NCBI GenBank assembly: GCA_032164245.1
Contig: JAVMKO010000005.1
Location: 56,281,442-56,345,441, forward strand
DNA from: Sternotherus odoratus
Lineage: Eukaryota > Chordata > Testudines > Kinosternidae
DNA: 64,000 bases
Reading direction: 5' to 3'
A program made the translations under genes and the position numbers. Within the stretch, counting starts at the first letter, position 1; each line of letters starts with the position of its first letter. Below the pieces are notes generated by a model. It was given only the letters and a program-made list of their open reading frames with translations, made no database searches and was not told the origin of the DNA. Shown one piece after another: positions 45,069 through 56,714 of the stretch.

Positions 45069-45668
45069 AAGAACCTAAGAACAATGGAGCTGCCATACTG
45101 GGTCACAAACCATGGTCCATCTTCCCCAGCATACTTTCTCTGACAGCAATGGGCCATACCAGAGTTTTAGGGGGAGTGTACAGAATAGGGCAATTATGAA
45201 GTGATCTCCCATCTTCCACTTCAGGGCTTCCAATAGAGGTCTAGGGATACCCAAAGCATGGGGTAGCATCCCTGACTAATGAACTATCTTCCAGGAAATC
45301 ATCCAGTTGTTTTTTGAACCTAGTTATACCTTGGCGATCCCAACATCCCACGGCAACGAGTTCCACAGGTTAGTTATTTGTTGCGTGAAAAAGTTCTTCC
45401 TCTTGTTCGTTTTAAACCTGCTGTCTATTAATTTCATTAAGTTATGCCTGGTTTTTGTATTGTGTAAAAGTGTAAGCAACACTCCTCTCTTCACTTTTTC
45501 CACACCATTCCTGATTTATAGACCTCTGTCATATCTCCACTTAGTCTTCTCTTTTGTAAGATAAGCAACCCTAATCTTATAGTGTCTCCTCATATACAAA
45601 CCATTCCATACCCTTGATCATCTTGGGATCGCTTTTTTGAACTTCTTCCGCTTCCATTTTGAGAAGGT
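45069..45668 (-). mobile_element. CR1 LINE 3' end, second subfamily
   Basis: Plus strand reads GAACCTAAGAACAATGGAGC, CCATACTGGGTCACAAACCA, CAACGAGTTCCACAGGTTAG, TTTAAACCTGCTGTCTATTA and GACCTCTGTCATATCTCCAC, the reverse complement of a CR1 3' region whose 3' end repeats TTCTTAGG rather than ATTCTATG. It is cut off at about 45668, where an LTR-like sequence begins. Confidence 0.75.
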
Positions 45669-45712
45669 GTGACACTGCTCCCCATATTCTTTGTAGTGAT
45701 ATTATTATAATA

Positions 45713-46408
45713 CTAGTGTAAAAGCCCGTGTACATGGGCCAAGGTGCTTCATTCCTGACTGGCCCTGTTCTTGAGCCCCTGCATTCATGGGGGGAGAGAG
45801 CAGCATGGCCCCTGTGCTCCTACCCCCCTTTCTGTTCCTGTATTGTGATCAGGAAAAGTTTGTGCGACACTAATAAAAATAAAATTCCGTTTTCTGGCAG
45901 AAATGACGGTTTTGGTTTTGTGATGGTTTGGGAAGCGTAGCCTGAATTATAACCCTGGGGCAGAGGGGCATGCCAGAGTCCTGACCCTATGAGTTTGACA
46001 GCGGGGCAGTGGGGCCCATGCTGGGACAGGATTCCCACCTCTCTGGTTACTCCGTGGCTTATGCCTCCGGTGCTGGAAGATGCCAAAAGCTCCATCCAGT
46101 CTTCTCCTGGCGCATCCTGCAGCCTTAGGCTGGGCTCAGGGGAAGAAACTGAACTTTGAGTGAGTTGGGAACTGAGTTCCAAGGCTCCAACTCTTTCCCC
46201 TCCAGACGCCTGGTGGCCATTTTGTGCCGCCGAACTACAAATCCCAGCAGGTTGTGTCTCCGGGCCGTCTCTACGGCTCGCGGCGGTGCACGCGTGGCGG
46301 CCATTTTGTGCCGCCAAGCTACAAATCCCAGCATGCGGTTTGTCCGGGCCGTCTCTACTGCGCATGACGGCTTCAGACAAACATCCTCTGGCCTTTTATT
46401 ATATAGGA
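45713..46408 (-). mobile_element. Non-autonomous Helitron
   Basis: Read on the minus strand, it begins TCCTATATAATAAAAGG directly after a host A and ends with a hairpin-like CCCATGTACACGGG, then CTTTTACA and CTAG, directly before a host T. The TC start, 3' hairpin plus CTAG, A/T insertion and lack of target duplication are Helitron hallmarks, and the start matches the TCCTATATAATAAAAG type of animal Helitrons. It has no Rep/helicase. The 5' half contains an 84-bp unit twice (from 46215 and 46299), with GGCCATTTTGTGCCGCC and CTACAAATCCCAGCA. Inserted in an LTR. Confidence 0.85.
46215..46375. promoter_or_regulatory. Duplicated motif module inside the Helitron
   Basis: Two 84-bp repeats. Each has GGCCATTTTGTGCC (YY1-like core GCCAT) followed by an ACTACAAATCCCAGCA-type string at 46234-46249 and 46318-46335. 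The second reads CTACAAATCCCAGCATGC, close to the ZNF143/SBS consensus (ACTACAAxTCCCAGxxxGC). A CTGCGCATGACGG string near 46359-46371 recalls an NRF1 half site. Regulatory activity is inference from motif similarity only. Confidence 0.4.
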
Positions 46409-47130
46409 TGATTATGACATAATTATAATGTATTTTATACAAAATAAATCATGTGAGGCGTCATTGGAAAAGTTTTGATTTGCTTACTATGATTATCCTA
46501 TTTGTATGCATGTATCATGTGTGTATCTGCAGAGCCGGAAGATGAATCTGTCACTTCCACCATGGGTCCCGTGCCCCCCAGGGATAGCTTTGTGTATCTG
46601 AAGTTATGAACATTAATTATGTATCTGTATTTCAAATGTAGTTACACCTGGGTAATGCCCACTAGACAAGATGCTTACAGTCCAGATAGTGGATGGGGAA
46701 GAGCTTATTCAGGGCAATGGGCCATTAGGAAAGAAACAATAGGTTTTAGGAGAAGCTTATTCCCACCTGGGGAGCCTTCCTGAGAACACTACGAACAGCT
46801 TCCAAGTAATGGCTGCTATGACTCTACAAGGATATGTGATAAAACAACATGTCTCTAGACTCCTGGAAACACCTAAGCAAGAAAGATTAAACTGGGAGAA
46901 GTGCTGGATCCAGGCTAAGGGGATTTTTTAGCCTATGAATGAAACACCTGGGAATTCCAAGCTGTAAAGCAAGTGCAGCTGGCTCCTTAAGAATCTGCAG
47001 TCTGCTTGTATTATAAGTGATAGCAAACAAATCAAAGCAGATTACCTAGCAAATAAACAAAAAAGCAAACTATGCTTAATATACTAAATAGATTGAATAA
47101 GAAATTTCAGATTTTTAAATTTTAGAATAG

Positions 47131-50112
47131 AATTCCTGCTATCTTCCACGATAGTTACAATATGAAGGGCATGATGAAGGACATGTTGAAAAATTGGATA
47201 GTTTAGAAAATTGATATTGGGCAATGGAGATTTTCAACTCTCAGTTGCTATCATTGGTCAGATTTTTGGTGGCTTATTAACATATTTGATAAACCCCCAG
47301 TCTGCTTTCTAGCAGATATGTCTTCACCACAGGGGAAAAACACACACACACACACACATTCAGCACTTCTATTGTAAGTCTCAGCCAAAGAGGCAAGTAC
47401 TGAATGGGAGCAGAATCTGAATGAACTTTGCACTCCCAGAAAAGGTCTCTACGGTGACAGCTTGAGGCACACTGGCAAAGTACCATGGGTGAAGCCTGTG
47501 GCAGCCATTGCCTGTACTATAAAAAAATTGTGGCTAAACAGGAGACATGAACTCCCAGTGCTATCAGTCAGGTACCTTTCACTAGGAATAGCTCTTGTTG
47601 TAAGTGCCTTCAAATCAGAGAGGAATCAGTATGTCCTTTGGAAAGCTATCTACCAGCAACCATTTATTTGATCATGTTACCAAGCAGAAAGGAACCCAAC
47701 AGGCATAAGTGGTATTTGATGACATTATGTTGTTTAATTTTCTAAACACAAGTACTACATGGACATAGCTTGGTAGACTGGGCCAGCTTGCACTTATCAA
47801 GTAATGGATACCATCAATCAATAACAGCTGCCTACATCTGTCTTGTTAATCAATCTGAGTGGTTGGGCTGTCTGACAGGAAGCAGAGTAGAAGAGTTACA
47901 TGGGTGGAGAGAGATCATATTATCACTCAAAAGCGTTGACAATTCCATTTCCAGATTTCTTCTCAACAAAAGATTTGGTGTCTGAATGCCTCACAACAAA
48001 TAAGACAGGGAAAGGGAATTGTCAGCAGAGGTTACGGTGCTAACAATAGTCAGCCACTGAGTCCATTTCAATGTTCAATTGCTGACAGAGGATGTATTCA
48101 GGCTGCATTTCTACCTCCACACACTTTACTATGTTAGTTTTATGCTTTTCTGAGAACAAAATGCAAAAATGCCAGCTAAATGCCAGGTCTGCATCACAGT
48201 GCCATGTGACTCACGAGGAAAATCAGAGGGTAGCAAGTGGAACTGAAAGGCATCAGAGTTAAATACATTTTTGCATTTAATACAACCAGGAGCTCATTTT
48301 CCAAGATCTGAGCAACCTCTGTACCAACTGACTTCACTGTTCAACACCACTGAAAAATCAAGCCATGAAAAGTCTAGGAAGAAATTTGTTGAAAACTTCT
48401 TTCTAATCATTATCGTTCTTCTGCCTCACTCTCCCCCCTTTCCCTAAAAAGATATGAAACATCTACAGTATGTCCATTTAAATGACATACTGCAGACATG
48501 AAATATATGTACACATCTGCTTGTTAATGAGGTTCAGCTCTCACTAATTTTCAATTTATAAAGTTCAGATAGTTACAAGGAGAAAATGAAGACACAATGG
48601 TCTCTCTAGAGAAGAGAGAGATGACATAATAGGCAGGTGACTTAATTTCTAATTCTGGTTATGAAGCTGATTTGCTGTATAACCTTGGACAAGCCATGAG
48701 TTAATCTCTCCAGACTTCAGTAACCCTTTCTATGTACTGGGCATAATAAAGCATACCCATTTTTATAAAGCATCCTGAGACTTACACATACCAGCAAGCC
48801 ATCTGTACAACATGTTACTAAATACTATTATATTTAAATTGCTAACCGAGTTTTATTCTTCATGCCCTTTGATGAACTGAAAGTTATGGTTTTCATTCAG
48901 TTACTACACAGTCCTATGATCAGGTCAGTCTTTTTCTGAACAAGGATCATTTGCACTTGTCATTTGCACTATAGAGCCAAACATGTTTTTTGGAATTTAC
49001 TTGTTTTGGTTTACTAGACTCATTTTCTCATTGTCCTTTTCTTTTCCAGATAGAAGCCCTGATGGCCCTGCTCAGGAAACTTCCTTTGCCATCAGAAAGG
49101 TGAACAGCAAGTGCATCTAGAGATTCAGAGGCTGTCTGAAAACAAATGTACTGTTGGAAACATGTCTTAGCTCATATAGAAACCAGAAATGCAGAACCAG
49201 GTACAACAGTATCATCTCTTATCTTCTGTTATTACCAAAGTTAACTCTGTGCCTTACATCCATTTCAGAGGTAGCTGTCATTGGAGCTTTTGTACACTGC
49301 TAGTCCACTACTGTGATGGTCTTCGTAAATGGAAAACACAGGATGAATAAATTGCTCAAATGTACTTTACTACCGTGCCTTTGCGCCCATGTGAGAGGGA
49401 GAAACTGGAAAATAAGGGTATTTCCCTTCCCTCCCTTTCCATCCAAGGGCTCCATAGCACTTAGGTACATTCTGTGATTACTGCAAGATGTCTTTAAGCT
49501 TGGTTATTTTTCACTACTGTGGGAAACAAAAAGAGTTAAAGTCAACACCGTGTTTCTCGTATTGACTATTCTAGTTCTCTTGTGTTCACAGTACATTTAT
49601 GGTACATCTTGGCTCTTGGATAGAAAAATATTTTCTGATGTGATAGTGCCTAGTTTCTTTTCAGAGCAATTTTTCAAGATAATTTCACTAAGTAACTTGG
49701 AAATACCATTTTCTTTAAAAAAATTATTTTTTCTAGTCAGTTGTACCTGTCAACAAATAAAATAACTTTCCAAATAATTTATATATCTTGGTTTTCATGT
49801 TAATATTTTCACACAAAATACACTTTATAGGAAAATAATATATTAAATAAACAGCATTTAGAATCTGCTTGCTCCATTTTCAATCCAGATTTCCATTTTA
49901 TTTGGGGACAATTTTGCATCAGCACTGAATAAAACTGGATCATACCAAAAGCTCAAGATGCTTACCATGCAAACACAGTCATATTTTTTTTTCTCCTGTT
50001 GATAATGGCCCATCCAGATTTAACAGCCTCTTAGAATTAGTATGCTAATGTACAACTTTTTTTTCTTCTTCTTCTTTCTGTGTGTATAAATGCATCTTAC
50101 TTCTGTTCTATT
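47131..50112. other. Mostly unique non-coding stretch
   Basis: Contains an AC run (47341-47359) and an old MIR-like SINE at about 48600-48850 (GATTTGCTGTATAACCTTGG, ACTTCAGTAACCCTTTCTAT, ATTTTTATAAAGCATCCTGA). No gene recognised. Confidence 0.45.
48600..48850 (+). mobile_element. MIR-like SINE fragment
   Basis: TCTAATTCTGGTTATGAAGC, GCTGTATAACCTTGGACAAG and TACTGGGCATAATAAAGCAT follow the MIR order: B-box region, CORE, tail. Old and diverged. Confidence 0.5.
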
Positions 50113-50208
50113 CTATGTATCCGATGAAGTGGGCTATAGTCCACGAAAGCTTATGCTGAAATAAACTGGCTAGTCTCTAAGGTGCTACAAGTATTCCTCA
50201 CTTTCTTT
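50113..50208 (+). mobile_element. Penelope-like element tail, older subfamily
   Basis: TATCCGATGAAGTGGGCTAT, AGTCCACGAAAGCTTATGCT and TAGTCTCTAAGGTGCTACAA. It shares the hammerhead-like core with the other tails but differs downstream, indicating a distinct, probably older subfamily. Confidence 0.7.
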
Positions 50209-52740
50209 AGTCATGAAATAAGTCACACAAATTATCACAGGAAATATGCTGAAGGCTGTATCCAAAATATATGGGATGTTTTGAAAAATCTGGCCAAAGT
50301 ACTTTCCAACATGATAAACTTAATGCAGAGTTACAGTACCTCTTTGCAGATAGTGAGATATAACACTCTGAACAGTAAAGGCCTAGCCTGATAAATACTG
50401 TACTACGTTTAGATAAAATAGACCTAACACACTTTGATATACATGGATTACTAAACATAAAGCAGAAAACACTCCAGAGGGTAAAGGAAATCAGCAATAA
50501 ACAAGTAACTCCAGAAATCTAATTTTAGTTACCATTTCATCTTTTCTAAATACTTTCCTGGCCATTATTTTGAGGCTGTTGTTAGCCACCAGGTTATTTT
50601 TAATGTCCTGCATATGAGAGATGTCTGTGAGATTAAAAAAAAGTGGCTGAAATAGAATCAGTTCTCTCCGGGATGTTTTGCATGTAATGTTACAATGAAA
50701 TCAGGCTCATGGAGGAGGCACATTGATAATTTTCATTCAAATGAATGGTAATTTTATAAGACCACTATTGCTTTCTTTACTAGAAAACATAGTATTCTTA
50801 GCACCTTAATAGCAAAAAGCAACATGGTAAACAATGCTGAAAATGCACCAAGAGTAGCAGGATCTTGCTTTAAACTGAGCCGGGAATAAAGAATCCAGTG
50901 TGGACGTGTATCTCACAGATAGAAATTGCTGTAATCTGTAACTGCTTTTGCTGCAAGTGTGTTTGGCATTCATAGAAGGACCACCAGGTGGAGTTTCCCC
51001 ATTTAGAGCAGGACCCTAACCCAGCTGCCAGATACAGACCAATTGCTACAGAAAATGAGAGTGTGAAGTGAGAGAAAAAAATGTTTGTAGCAGACGTGTC
51101 TTTTAGGAATCTGATAATTGGCTTGTCATCACACGAAAGCATTAAAATCAGTGCTTCAGCCAGGAGCTTCCTTTCAGAACCTCCAGAATACAGTACCAAG
51201 CTGTGTTTATGAGTGTCCAGCTCACCAGATTCCCAAATGTTCCAGAGAAACTGACTGCTGAAATAGTGGCATGTGCAACAAAATACCTCTGAATGGCCCA
51301 TCTCTCTGATAAAATGGAAAAGAAACCTTCAAGACCACTTTCAACAACAGCCAAGTTCCTGCTACTGCACCGAAGTGTTTAAAAGAGAAGTAATTGTGTG
51401 TTCCAGGACTAATTGCCTAGTATCATGCCCACCTGTTTGGACGACACTGTGTCCACTCAGACAATGTTTGGACTCTCACCCTTGGTGCTAAGGAATAATC
51501 AGGTTAAACAGACAGTTTGCGTAATGGTATACATTCCATCTGTTCAGTGAGTGGTCCCTTCTCTGTAAAGGCACAACTCATTGGTATTACAGCCCTATTC
51601 ACTCTTGGGTGGAAATGAAAGGATAGCTGGACTGTGAGGAAAACACAGTCCACTGGTCATTTATTCAGGTAGGTTATATTGGCTCTTTTAGATGTCACCA
51701 AGACAGACTGTATACTTGCAGGTGCCAGATAAATCCATCTGTATTCCATGGGTCACCAGAGTACACATAACAGGGGAATGCTGCCTGCAGACATTAGCAA
51801 GTCAGAAGAGGCCTTCAGGAGACAAGGTAAACCACTGAACAAGGAATCCGGTTGTATTCATGTCCACAGTTGTTGCCATGATCAACAGCAACCAGGCAAA
51901 GATTAACCTTCAGTGCTCAGAAGTGTGGCAGATGATGCTCTTACCGGTATCACAAAGGGAGAATACTGACCTCATACCAGTTTGTTCTGCTTAAGGCTGT
52001 ATTCTGATATGCAGGCGTAGCTATAGCAGAGAATACGTAGGGTAGACCAAGTGGTCCAAACCCCACATGGATTGAGATATATTGAGAGTTACAATGGTCT
52101 GCTATTAACATGAAAACAAGGCTATAAATATTAGTTTAGAAGCATTCAGGCAGACATAAACTATAATTAAATGTGCTTCTCCTTAAAGTGAGATTATGGT
52201 CAGAAAAAAAAAAAAAAAGATTGAGCCAAAGGAAAACTAGCAACATCAGTTTACAAGTGTGTTTACAAGCCAGTTACAGTTATTTGATAGATAAAAAACA
52301 ATAGTTTTCTGTTTTATTTTTTAGCTGTACTGTGTCAACACTGCAATAGGAGTCTATTCTGCCTCATGTTCCAAGCATATTGTTAGCTGAGTCCTATCTG
52401 CAGTGTCTGTATTACCAGTAATGGTGTGTGATAGGCAAGAAGAATCTTATCTGACTTCTAGAATGTTTGTGGAGCTGGTGTAGGCCTTCAAATTTGACCA
52501 TGAAGTCAGCAAGACAGCATGGGGAGTAATGAGCCAACACTCTAGGAATCACTCTTGGTGTCTCTCGGAATTAAAGTTTAATCTTTAATATAAGATTATG
52601 TCATGTGATGAAACCTCCAGGAATTCATCCAACCAGAATTGGCAATCCTAAGCACCACAGAGTTACTTATTTTTACACAGATCTTCTCTGACTGCACTTG
52701 CACTTTAAATTCTTTACATGGGGAAGAAGAGGGGTGATTA
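50209..52740. other. Mostly unique non-coding stretch
   Basis: No gene or repeat recognised over about 2.5 kb. A 143-codon minus-strand frame at 50870-51301 has no recognisable domain or supporting context. Confidence 0.4.
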
Positions 52741-52745
52741 GTCTG

Positions 52746-53484
52746 TGTCATAAGTATAAAGTAGCCTAGAATTACTGTTTACCTGTAAGGGGTTTAAGCT
52801 AAAGGTAACCTGAGGGGAGGACAATTGACCAATAGGAACCAAAAGTGATAATCAACCTCAGGAGACAAAGGGGGATTTTAGTTTCAGTTTCCTCTCTTCT
52901 ATTTTCAATCTATCTATAAGCGTTCTATCCAATAACTAATGAAGTTAGCCAGACAGTAAGTTATCTTATAGCTTTGTGTTTCTTTATACTGTAAGGCTCA
53001 GCAGCCATCCAGCAGTGGGAGAAATTGGCCTCAGGGAGGGGTTTGTCTTCAACTCTGTATTAATTGTTGGAAGTGCTGTTCTACTTTTTTTTATAGGGGA
53101 TTTACTCCTTTCTTTTTCTTTAATTAAACTCTTTCTTTTAAGAATTGGACTGCTTGTTTTCCATTGTGTAAGATCCTGGTTTTAAATTGGGCACGTCTCG
53201 CAGGATCAGGCAAGATTTTTCTCTCAAGCTTCCCAGGGAGGGAATAAGTTTGGGGGTTTAGTGGAAAGGGAAAGAAGGGTTCCAAACTACCCTAGCCCAA
53301 AATTTTGGGGGAACTTAGTTTGGTGGTGGCAGCGTACCAGTTGCAGACACAGCAGAAGTTATGTTCTAGAGAAAACGTTTTAACCTAAGCTGGTAAAATA
53401 AGCTTGGGGGGTCATTTCCTTTTTTTTCCATGCGGGTCCCCACATCTGTACCCTAAAGTTCAGAGTGGGGAGGCAATCCTAACA
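52746..53484 (+). mobile_element. Solo LTR with perfect 5-bp duplication
   Basis: Starts TGTCATAAGTATAAAGTAGC and ends GGGAGGCAATCCTAACA, with TG...CA ends. The flanks are GTCTG at 52741-52745 and GTCTG at 53485-53489. Near the end it carries GGTCCCCACATCTGTACCCT and AAGTTCAGAGTGGGGAGG; a possible polyadenylation signal AATTAAAC lies near 53121. No internal genes, so a solo LTR of an endogenous retroelement. Confidence 0.85.
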
Positions 53485-53600
53485 GTCTGTCTCAGGAAGC
53501 TTGGATATGCATGTCATGGTATTCTCTCTAAGCATGCTCAGCAGAATCACTGATGTCAGTAGTGCAGGCCACAGAAAGCTGGCTTTGCACTCTGAGGGTA

Positions 53601-53704
53601 AGGTGAGCAGATGTCCTGATTTTATAGGGACAGTCCCGATTTTTTTCCTATTACCCCTCCCCCACCCTCTGTCCTGATTTTTCACCTTTGCTATCTGGTC
53701 ACCC
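53601..53704. mobile_element. Short TA-target MITE, copy 3 of 4
   Basis: AGGTGAGCAGATGTCCTGAT to TTGCTATCTGGTCACCC, flanked by TA on both sides. Confidence 0.75.
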
Positions 53705-53706
53705 TA

Positions 53707-54320
53707 CGTGAGGGGCTTATGTCTTTAGGAACAAGGATCAGGCCCAAGTTGCTGCTCCTCCTCATCCAGTCCTGCTGTTAAAGGGAAGCAATCTGGAAGG
53801 GAGTTATTTTCTTCCCCTCTGTTACCATTGCTGGAAGAAGAGATTTCACATGACCATAAAATTAAGTGATTCTGAACAATGCAGATACTGAAGTGATCAT
53901 TTGTTTTGCTTGTCTCTAAGAACAGCCATCAAGCCATCATCCATCCATATGGCAAAGGATGGAAAGGTAGCTTCATGTTCCACTGTAGCAAAAGGCAGAG
54001 GCTGCCAAACCTTTGAGTATGACTTTGTTACTGGGAGAACCAGAAAACATATGGATTTTGAATCACAATGAGTCTACATGGGATTGGAGCCATGGAAACC
54101 CTTATGGAGGCTTCACAGCCAAGATGGATATTGTTGACTTATTTGAATCTTTAGTTCTCATTGCCTACTAAACTACAAGTAACTATTAGACTTTAAAGTA
54201 ATTTAGTAAACGTTCAGTGACTACAGTTCAGCATTCATACATGTTTCTATATTTCCCTGATTCTTATAGGCATTACATTGTGAGCTGCCTTAATTAATAT
54301 TCTGAAATACTTATCTTGTC
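53707..54320. other. Non-coding stretch, no gene recognised
   Basis: Unassigned sequence. Confidence 0.4.
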
Positions 54321-54448
54321 TCATTGCATCCGACGAAGTGGGTATTAGCCCACGAAAGCTTATGCTCCAATACTTTAGTCTTTAAGGTGCCACAGGACTC
54401 TTTGTTACCTCTGCTATTCCAGACTAACATGGCTACCTCTCTGATTCC
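54321..54448 (+). mobile_element. Penelope-like element 3' tail
   Basis: TCATTGCATCCGACGAAGTG, GGTATTAGCCCACGAAAGCT, then TTTAAGGTGCCACAGGACTC, ending GGCTACCTCTCTGATTCC. Contains the hammerhead-like core at 54330-54368. It has a 4-5 base deletion relative to other copies in the CTTTAGTTAGTC segment. Confidence 0.8.
54330..54368 (+). ncRNA. Hammerhead-ribozyme-like fold in Penelope tail
   Basis: Order of elements: CCGACGA (canonical CUGANGA with U changed to C), stem II GTGGG/CCCAC around a TATTAG loop, GAAA, then a short stem III AGC/GCT with loop TTAT, followed by C. An extra A sits between CGA and stem II, which canonical ribozymes lack, and stem I pairing is weak. Hammerhead motifs are known in Penelope-like elements, so this is probably a decayed or divergent version; activity is not implied. 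Confidence 0.45.
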
Positions 54449-56621
54449 TGTCTTTCATTCGTTTATGATAAAAATACAAACCAGACGTGTTCAACTGTAG
54501 CAAATCAGCACATTTTTGATTTTGCACAAAGAATATTTCTGACATTCTGTAGAATCCCCCTAACTTTCAGACAACCTAACAGAAACAGAAACATACCAAT
54601 GAAGAGGTGATTCCAACTATCAGAGACTCACAGGCAGGAACTCCTGTTATGTATTCATGGAGTCAGTCATGTCTGCTTAATCAATTGTTTACAAAAACGA
54701 ACAATAAAACTGCAATATTTATATAGCACCATTCAGCCAAAGATCTCACACCATTCAAACATTTCAAGCTGTACTGCATATAGTACCACCAAGAAATAAT
54801 TTTATCTATCAATGAAGTGCACACATTTCCAACGCTGGAAGGTGGCAGCCTTTATCCAAAGCACAGCAGCATTCTATAGCTATACACAGTAAAGAACATC
54901 ATATGTCGTTTCCTAGGAAAAACACTGGGGTTTAATGCCCAGAGATTTTTAATAAGTGGCCAGTGTGCCTCCTAAAGTACAGTATAATACAGGGCAGTTG
55001 ATTTCCACTCGAAGAAAATAGCACAATCTACAGAATTAAGTATCCCATTTCCTGCAGCACCTAGATCTTTCGCTAGGATAACTAAATCCAAAATCCCATA
55101 AACAATTTATTCTGAGGCTTTAAAAAAAATCTAAAATTATAACAGCTATAAACTAGAATATTAGTCACAGGTATAAGAGGTCTGTTGGAATGACATTTCC
55201 ACCTTAGATACTGATCCAGTCTTGGTTAAGAGAGCAGAGTCAGAGGTTATGTGGCTACTTTATATAAAAGCATGACACATCTACTCCCCACCCCATTCAT
55301 ATTTTGTTTCTCTGCAGTACTTTATCTGAGAAGCAGTGTGGTCTGGAGGAACGAGCATGAAACAACATCAAAAATTCCTGAATTCTAATCCAGTCTCAGT
55401 CACCAATTCGCTACCTTGCCGTTAGCAAATCTTTGCTCCACAGTTTCCCCAACTGTAAACTAAGATTTAACATATTTTATTTGTCTACTGGTTTGTTTTT
55501 GCAAAAACTCACTTTAATTTCTGATGAAAGAATAAAGTCTGTGGGAGAAGGGAGGGTGTACATGCACATGTATGCGTGTGTATGGCCTCAGTATCAGGGT
55601 AAATCAACTCCGAAGAAAATGGCTGCCATCTCTGCATAGGCTTAATATAAAAAGTGCAGAACACAGAATACAAATGCCTCAAAATGTAATAGTTACATTA
55701 ATCACACCTACCTCACAGAGGTGTTATTAATAATTAACAAGTCCAGTCTGCTCCCATGGAACTCCATTGACAAAATATTCATTGGAAGCAGGCTCTGGCT
55801 CAATATTTTTGTGCGGCTTTGTGGAGATTTTTGTGGAGATATTTTTGTGGAGATATAAATGAATAAGTGCTAAGTATTCTTTAATTTGTTCTCTGGTGAA
55901 AACAGTACAATGAGGAAACAGCATTTTCCTAAAGATACCTGTCATGTGATCTGAAAATAAATGGCAGCTCTGTCTTCTTACTCCCTGTCCCATCCTTTAG
56001 TCCTGATTTTTCTTGGAAGGAAATTAAGAAACAAGTTCCTTATCCCACACATCCTTCTCCAGCTCTCACATACACAGACTCTGTCCTCCATCGGATCCAA
56101 GAACCTAAGGTTAATTGCTATTATGACCTATATTCAAGAAGATTTGTCTCTTGAGTAGAACATAATCTAAATATTATCCCTACAGCTCACAAAGCCACTA
56201 CTGGCACCTGCCCTTTTCTGCTTAACTGCTGTGTAATAGCTTAGCACCATTAATGCAATGGACTCTCTGAAGCTTTACACAAAACCTGTTCATCTTCTAG
56301 AGAAGTCATATTCCATTATAGTGATTTGACACAGGAAACTTAAGAGATCCTTGTAAAGAACAGCTTGAAATTTGAAGACTAGAATATGCTGACAAAAGTA
56401 GCCCTCACATAGGGGATATGCCAATACAACAACAGTCTCGTGTTTTTGCTTCAAGACAAAGTACCAAGTGATTGATATTTTAGTACAACCTTGGCCCCTT
56501 CCCTCTTTTCACCTGTTCCAAGTCTGGTTCTTCATTACCTGTACTGCATGCAAAAATTACTGTGATTATTACCCCCAATCTCCCAGTCGACACTGATCTA
56601 AGAAAACTGAAAGAGAGTGAA
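54449..56621. other. Mostly unique non-coding stretch
   Basis: Holds a likely MIR-like SINE fragment at 55325-55470 (GAGAAGCAGTGTGGTCTGGA, CACAGTTTCCCCAACTGTAA). No gene recognised. Confidence 0.45.
55325..55470 (+). mobile_element. MIR-like SINE fragment
   Basis: Begins with the same head as 9640 (GAGAAGCAGTGTGGTCTGGA), then AATTCTAATCCAGTCTCAGT and TTGCTCCACAGTTTCCCCAA, the CORE region. Truncated tail. Confidence 0.6.
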
Positions 56622-56714
56622 GGACAGTCTCGATTTTGGGGTCTTTTTCTTATATAGGCTCCTATTACCTCCCACTCCCTGTCCTGATTTTTCACATTTG
56701 CTGTCTGGTCACCC
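56622..56714. mobile_element. Short TA-target MITE, copy 4 of 4, left-truncated
   Basis: GGACAGTCTCGATTTTGGGG to TTTGCTGTCTGGTCACCC. The left terminus is missing, so it is recognised by the middle and right ends only. Confidence 0.6.

Larger units (their letters stand above)
45669..46990 (+). mobile_element. LTR fragment interrupted by a Helitron
   Basis: Starts TGTGACACTGCTCCCCATAT, and after the Helitron (45713-46408) continues with TGATTATGACATAATTATAA, TTTGTATGCATGTATCATGT and AAGTTATGAACATTAATTAT. The order and sequence resemble the 5' part of the minus-strand LTR at 26991-28121, so both look like one LTR family. A 3' terminus is not visible; 46991-47130 may be part of a further LTR fragment in the opposite direction. 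Confidence 0.5.

Noticed and set aside
50870..51301. 143-codon minus-strand frame
   Set aside because: No domain, no splice signals or repeats that support it. Probably chance.
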